This document shows positions 6,183 through 6,602 of a stretch of 6,602 nt of DNA, in pieces; positions within the stretch are counted from its first letter, which is position 1, and each line of letters starts with the position of its first letter. The position numbers were made by a program, and so were the translations under genes. Origin of the DNA: Omnitrophica WOR_2 bacterium RIFCSPHIGHO2_02_FULL_52_10 (GTDB lineage Bacteria > Omnitrophota > Gorgyraeia > Zapsychrales > Zapsychraceae); contig MHGR01000056.1 of the NCBI GenBank assembly GCA_001805655.1, forward strand, positions 1-6,602, given 5' to 3'. The notes beneath the pieces were generated by a model. It was not told the origin of the DNA. It ran no database searches and was given only the letters and a program-made list of their open reading frames with translations.

Positions 6183-6380
6183 CTACAGACCACCGCATTA
6201 GTAATGGAACCAGTGCATCTTTCACAGCATAGGAAAGTATAAAGAACGGTTGCTGCTAGAAAACTCCTTTCCTATGCAGCAAAGAAGATACGAACGCAGT
6301 GAAGAGTTTTCTTGCAACTCGTTGGAGCGGTGGCAGTATTGACGTCCGCAAAGGTTCCATTACCTATGCGGACGTCAATA
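6183..6380. repeat. Intergenic structured repeat, copy B (198 bp, with internal insertion)
   Basis: This is the same element as at 3039-3146 and in the same orientation, interrupted by 90 bases. The left part (6183-6226) and the middle part (6317-6336) are identical to copy A. The terminal hairpin is TATTGACGTCCGCA (6337-6350) / TGCGGACGTCAATA (6367-6380) around an inner AGGT/ACCT stem and a TCCATT loop. It differs from copy A at five positions, four of which are paired compensatory changes. The CCACCGC/GCGGTGG helix (6190-6196 with 6327-6333) is kept. The element occupies most of the 230-bp gap between ugd and wbpA and ends 18 bases before the wbpA start codon. Confidence 0.9.
6227..6316. 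mobile_element. 90-bp insertion inside repeat copy B with three interleaved inverted repeats
   Basis: These 90 bases are absent from copy A, which joins directly at the equivalent of 6226/6317. A CA dinucleotide is present at both junctions, too short to prove a target duplication. Three perfect inverted repeats interleave: GCATAGGAAAG (6227-6237) with CTTTCCTATGC (6267-6277), TTGCTGC (6250-6256) with GCAGCAA (6276-6282), and AGAAAACTC (6258-6266) with GAGTTTTCT (6304-6312). No open frame of useful length is present. Whether copy B gained this block or copy A lost it cannot be decided from two copies, so the mobile-element label is provisional. Confidence 0.55.
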
Positions 6381-6394
6381 AACAAAGCGGCTCA

Positions 6395-6602
6395 TCACGC
6401 ATTCTCTGCCTGACCGCGCCCGACCCCGTGATATTCAAAGCCAAGGCGGGATAATTTCCGGTCATGGTAGAGGTTGCGGCCGTCGAACATGACAGGATGG
6501 TTCATGGCGGCCTTGATCCTCTTGAAGTCCAAATTCTTAAATTCCTCCCACTCCGTCAAAAGCAGCAGACAATCGCACCCCTTTGCCGTCGCGTACGGAT
6601 CC
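6395..6602 (-). CDS. ugd: UDP-glucose 6-dehydrogenase, C-terminal end (partial)
   Basis: The last 68 codons of a gene entering from the right edge, read directly from the minus strand and ending in two tandem TGA codons (6395-6397, then 6392-6394). The visible part is the C-terminal UDP-binding domain of UDP-glucose dehydrogenase. DPYATAKGCDCLLLLTEWEE (1-20 of the visible part) matches the family pattern DxYxAxxGADAxxxxTEWxEF, and MFDGRNLYH (38-46) matches the strongly conserved FDGRN motif, followed by LGFEYHGVGRG (53-63). The Rossmann domain and catalytic cysteine are outside the window. The enzyme would oxidise UDP-glucose to UDP-glucuronate, the substrate for the UXS encoded further along the same strand. 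The family call is firm despite the short view. Confidence 0.9.
   Translation of the reverse strand, partial: DPYATAKGCDCLLLLTEWEEFKNLDFKRIKAAMNHPVMFDGRNLYHDRKLSRLGFEYHGVGRGQAENA

Noticed and set aside
3039..6380. CRISPR array or tandem repeat
   Set aside because: Only two copies exist, about 3 kb apart, with genes between them and no regular spacing.
6597..6602. GGATCC at the very end of the window as a cloning junction
   Set aside because: The six bases are in frame within a well-matching UDP-glucose dehydrogenase sequence, so a native site is the simpler reading. The window edge gives no vector sequence.

Overview
All recognisable genes in this window lie on the minus strand and are transcribed from right to left. 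They form part of a polysaccharide or glycolipid locus that makes nucleotide sugars. The window starts and ends inside genes. Composition is moderately GC-rich, and gene junctions are mostly tight (9 to 42 bp). Only two gaps are wide, and both hold a copy of the same structured repeat. The gene mix (UDP-sugar dehydrogenases, a UXS-type decarboxylase, a short ThDP enzyme pair, a B12/radical SAM protein) suggests an uncultivated Gram-negative-type bacterium with elaborate surface glycans. Omnitrophota or PVC-like lineages come to mind, but this is an impression and no marker gene here proves it.

In transcription order the layout is: the C-terminal end of a UDP-glucose 6-dehydrogenase (6602-6395); a 230-bp gap with repeat copy B (6183-6380), which carries a nested 90-bp insertion; a WbpA-type UDP-N-acetylglucosamine dehydrogenase (6164-4854); a UDP-glucuronate decarboxylase, UXS (4844-3894); a short E1-alpha-like subunit carrying the ThDP pyrophosphate-binding domain (3874-3236); a 206-bp gap with two unrelated hairpins and repeat copy A (3039-3146); a short E1-beta-like subunit carrying the ThDP pyrimidine-binding domain (3029-2493); a perfect 13-bp-stem hairpin; a GDP-L-fucose-synthase-like reductase (2450-1527); an extended-SDR sugar epimerase/dehydratase (1514-582); and the N-terminal half of a B12-binding radical SAM protein (539-1, running off the window).

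Ugd and UXS together give a UDP-Glc to UDP-GlcA to UDP-xylose (or 4-keto-pentose) branch. WbpA gives UDP-GlcNAcA. The two SDR proteins act on other NDP-sugars. The ThDP pair could transfer a decarboxylated ketoacid unit to a keto-sugar, making a branched or chain-extended sugar. That role is inferred.

The most unusual observations are the minimal split ThDP enzyme and the intergenic repeat. The two repeat copies are identical over 64 flanking bases but differ at five positions in their terminal hairpin, and four of these five form two exact compensatory base-pair changes.
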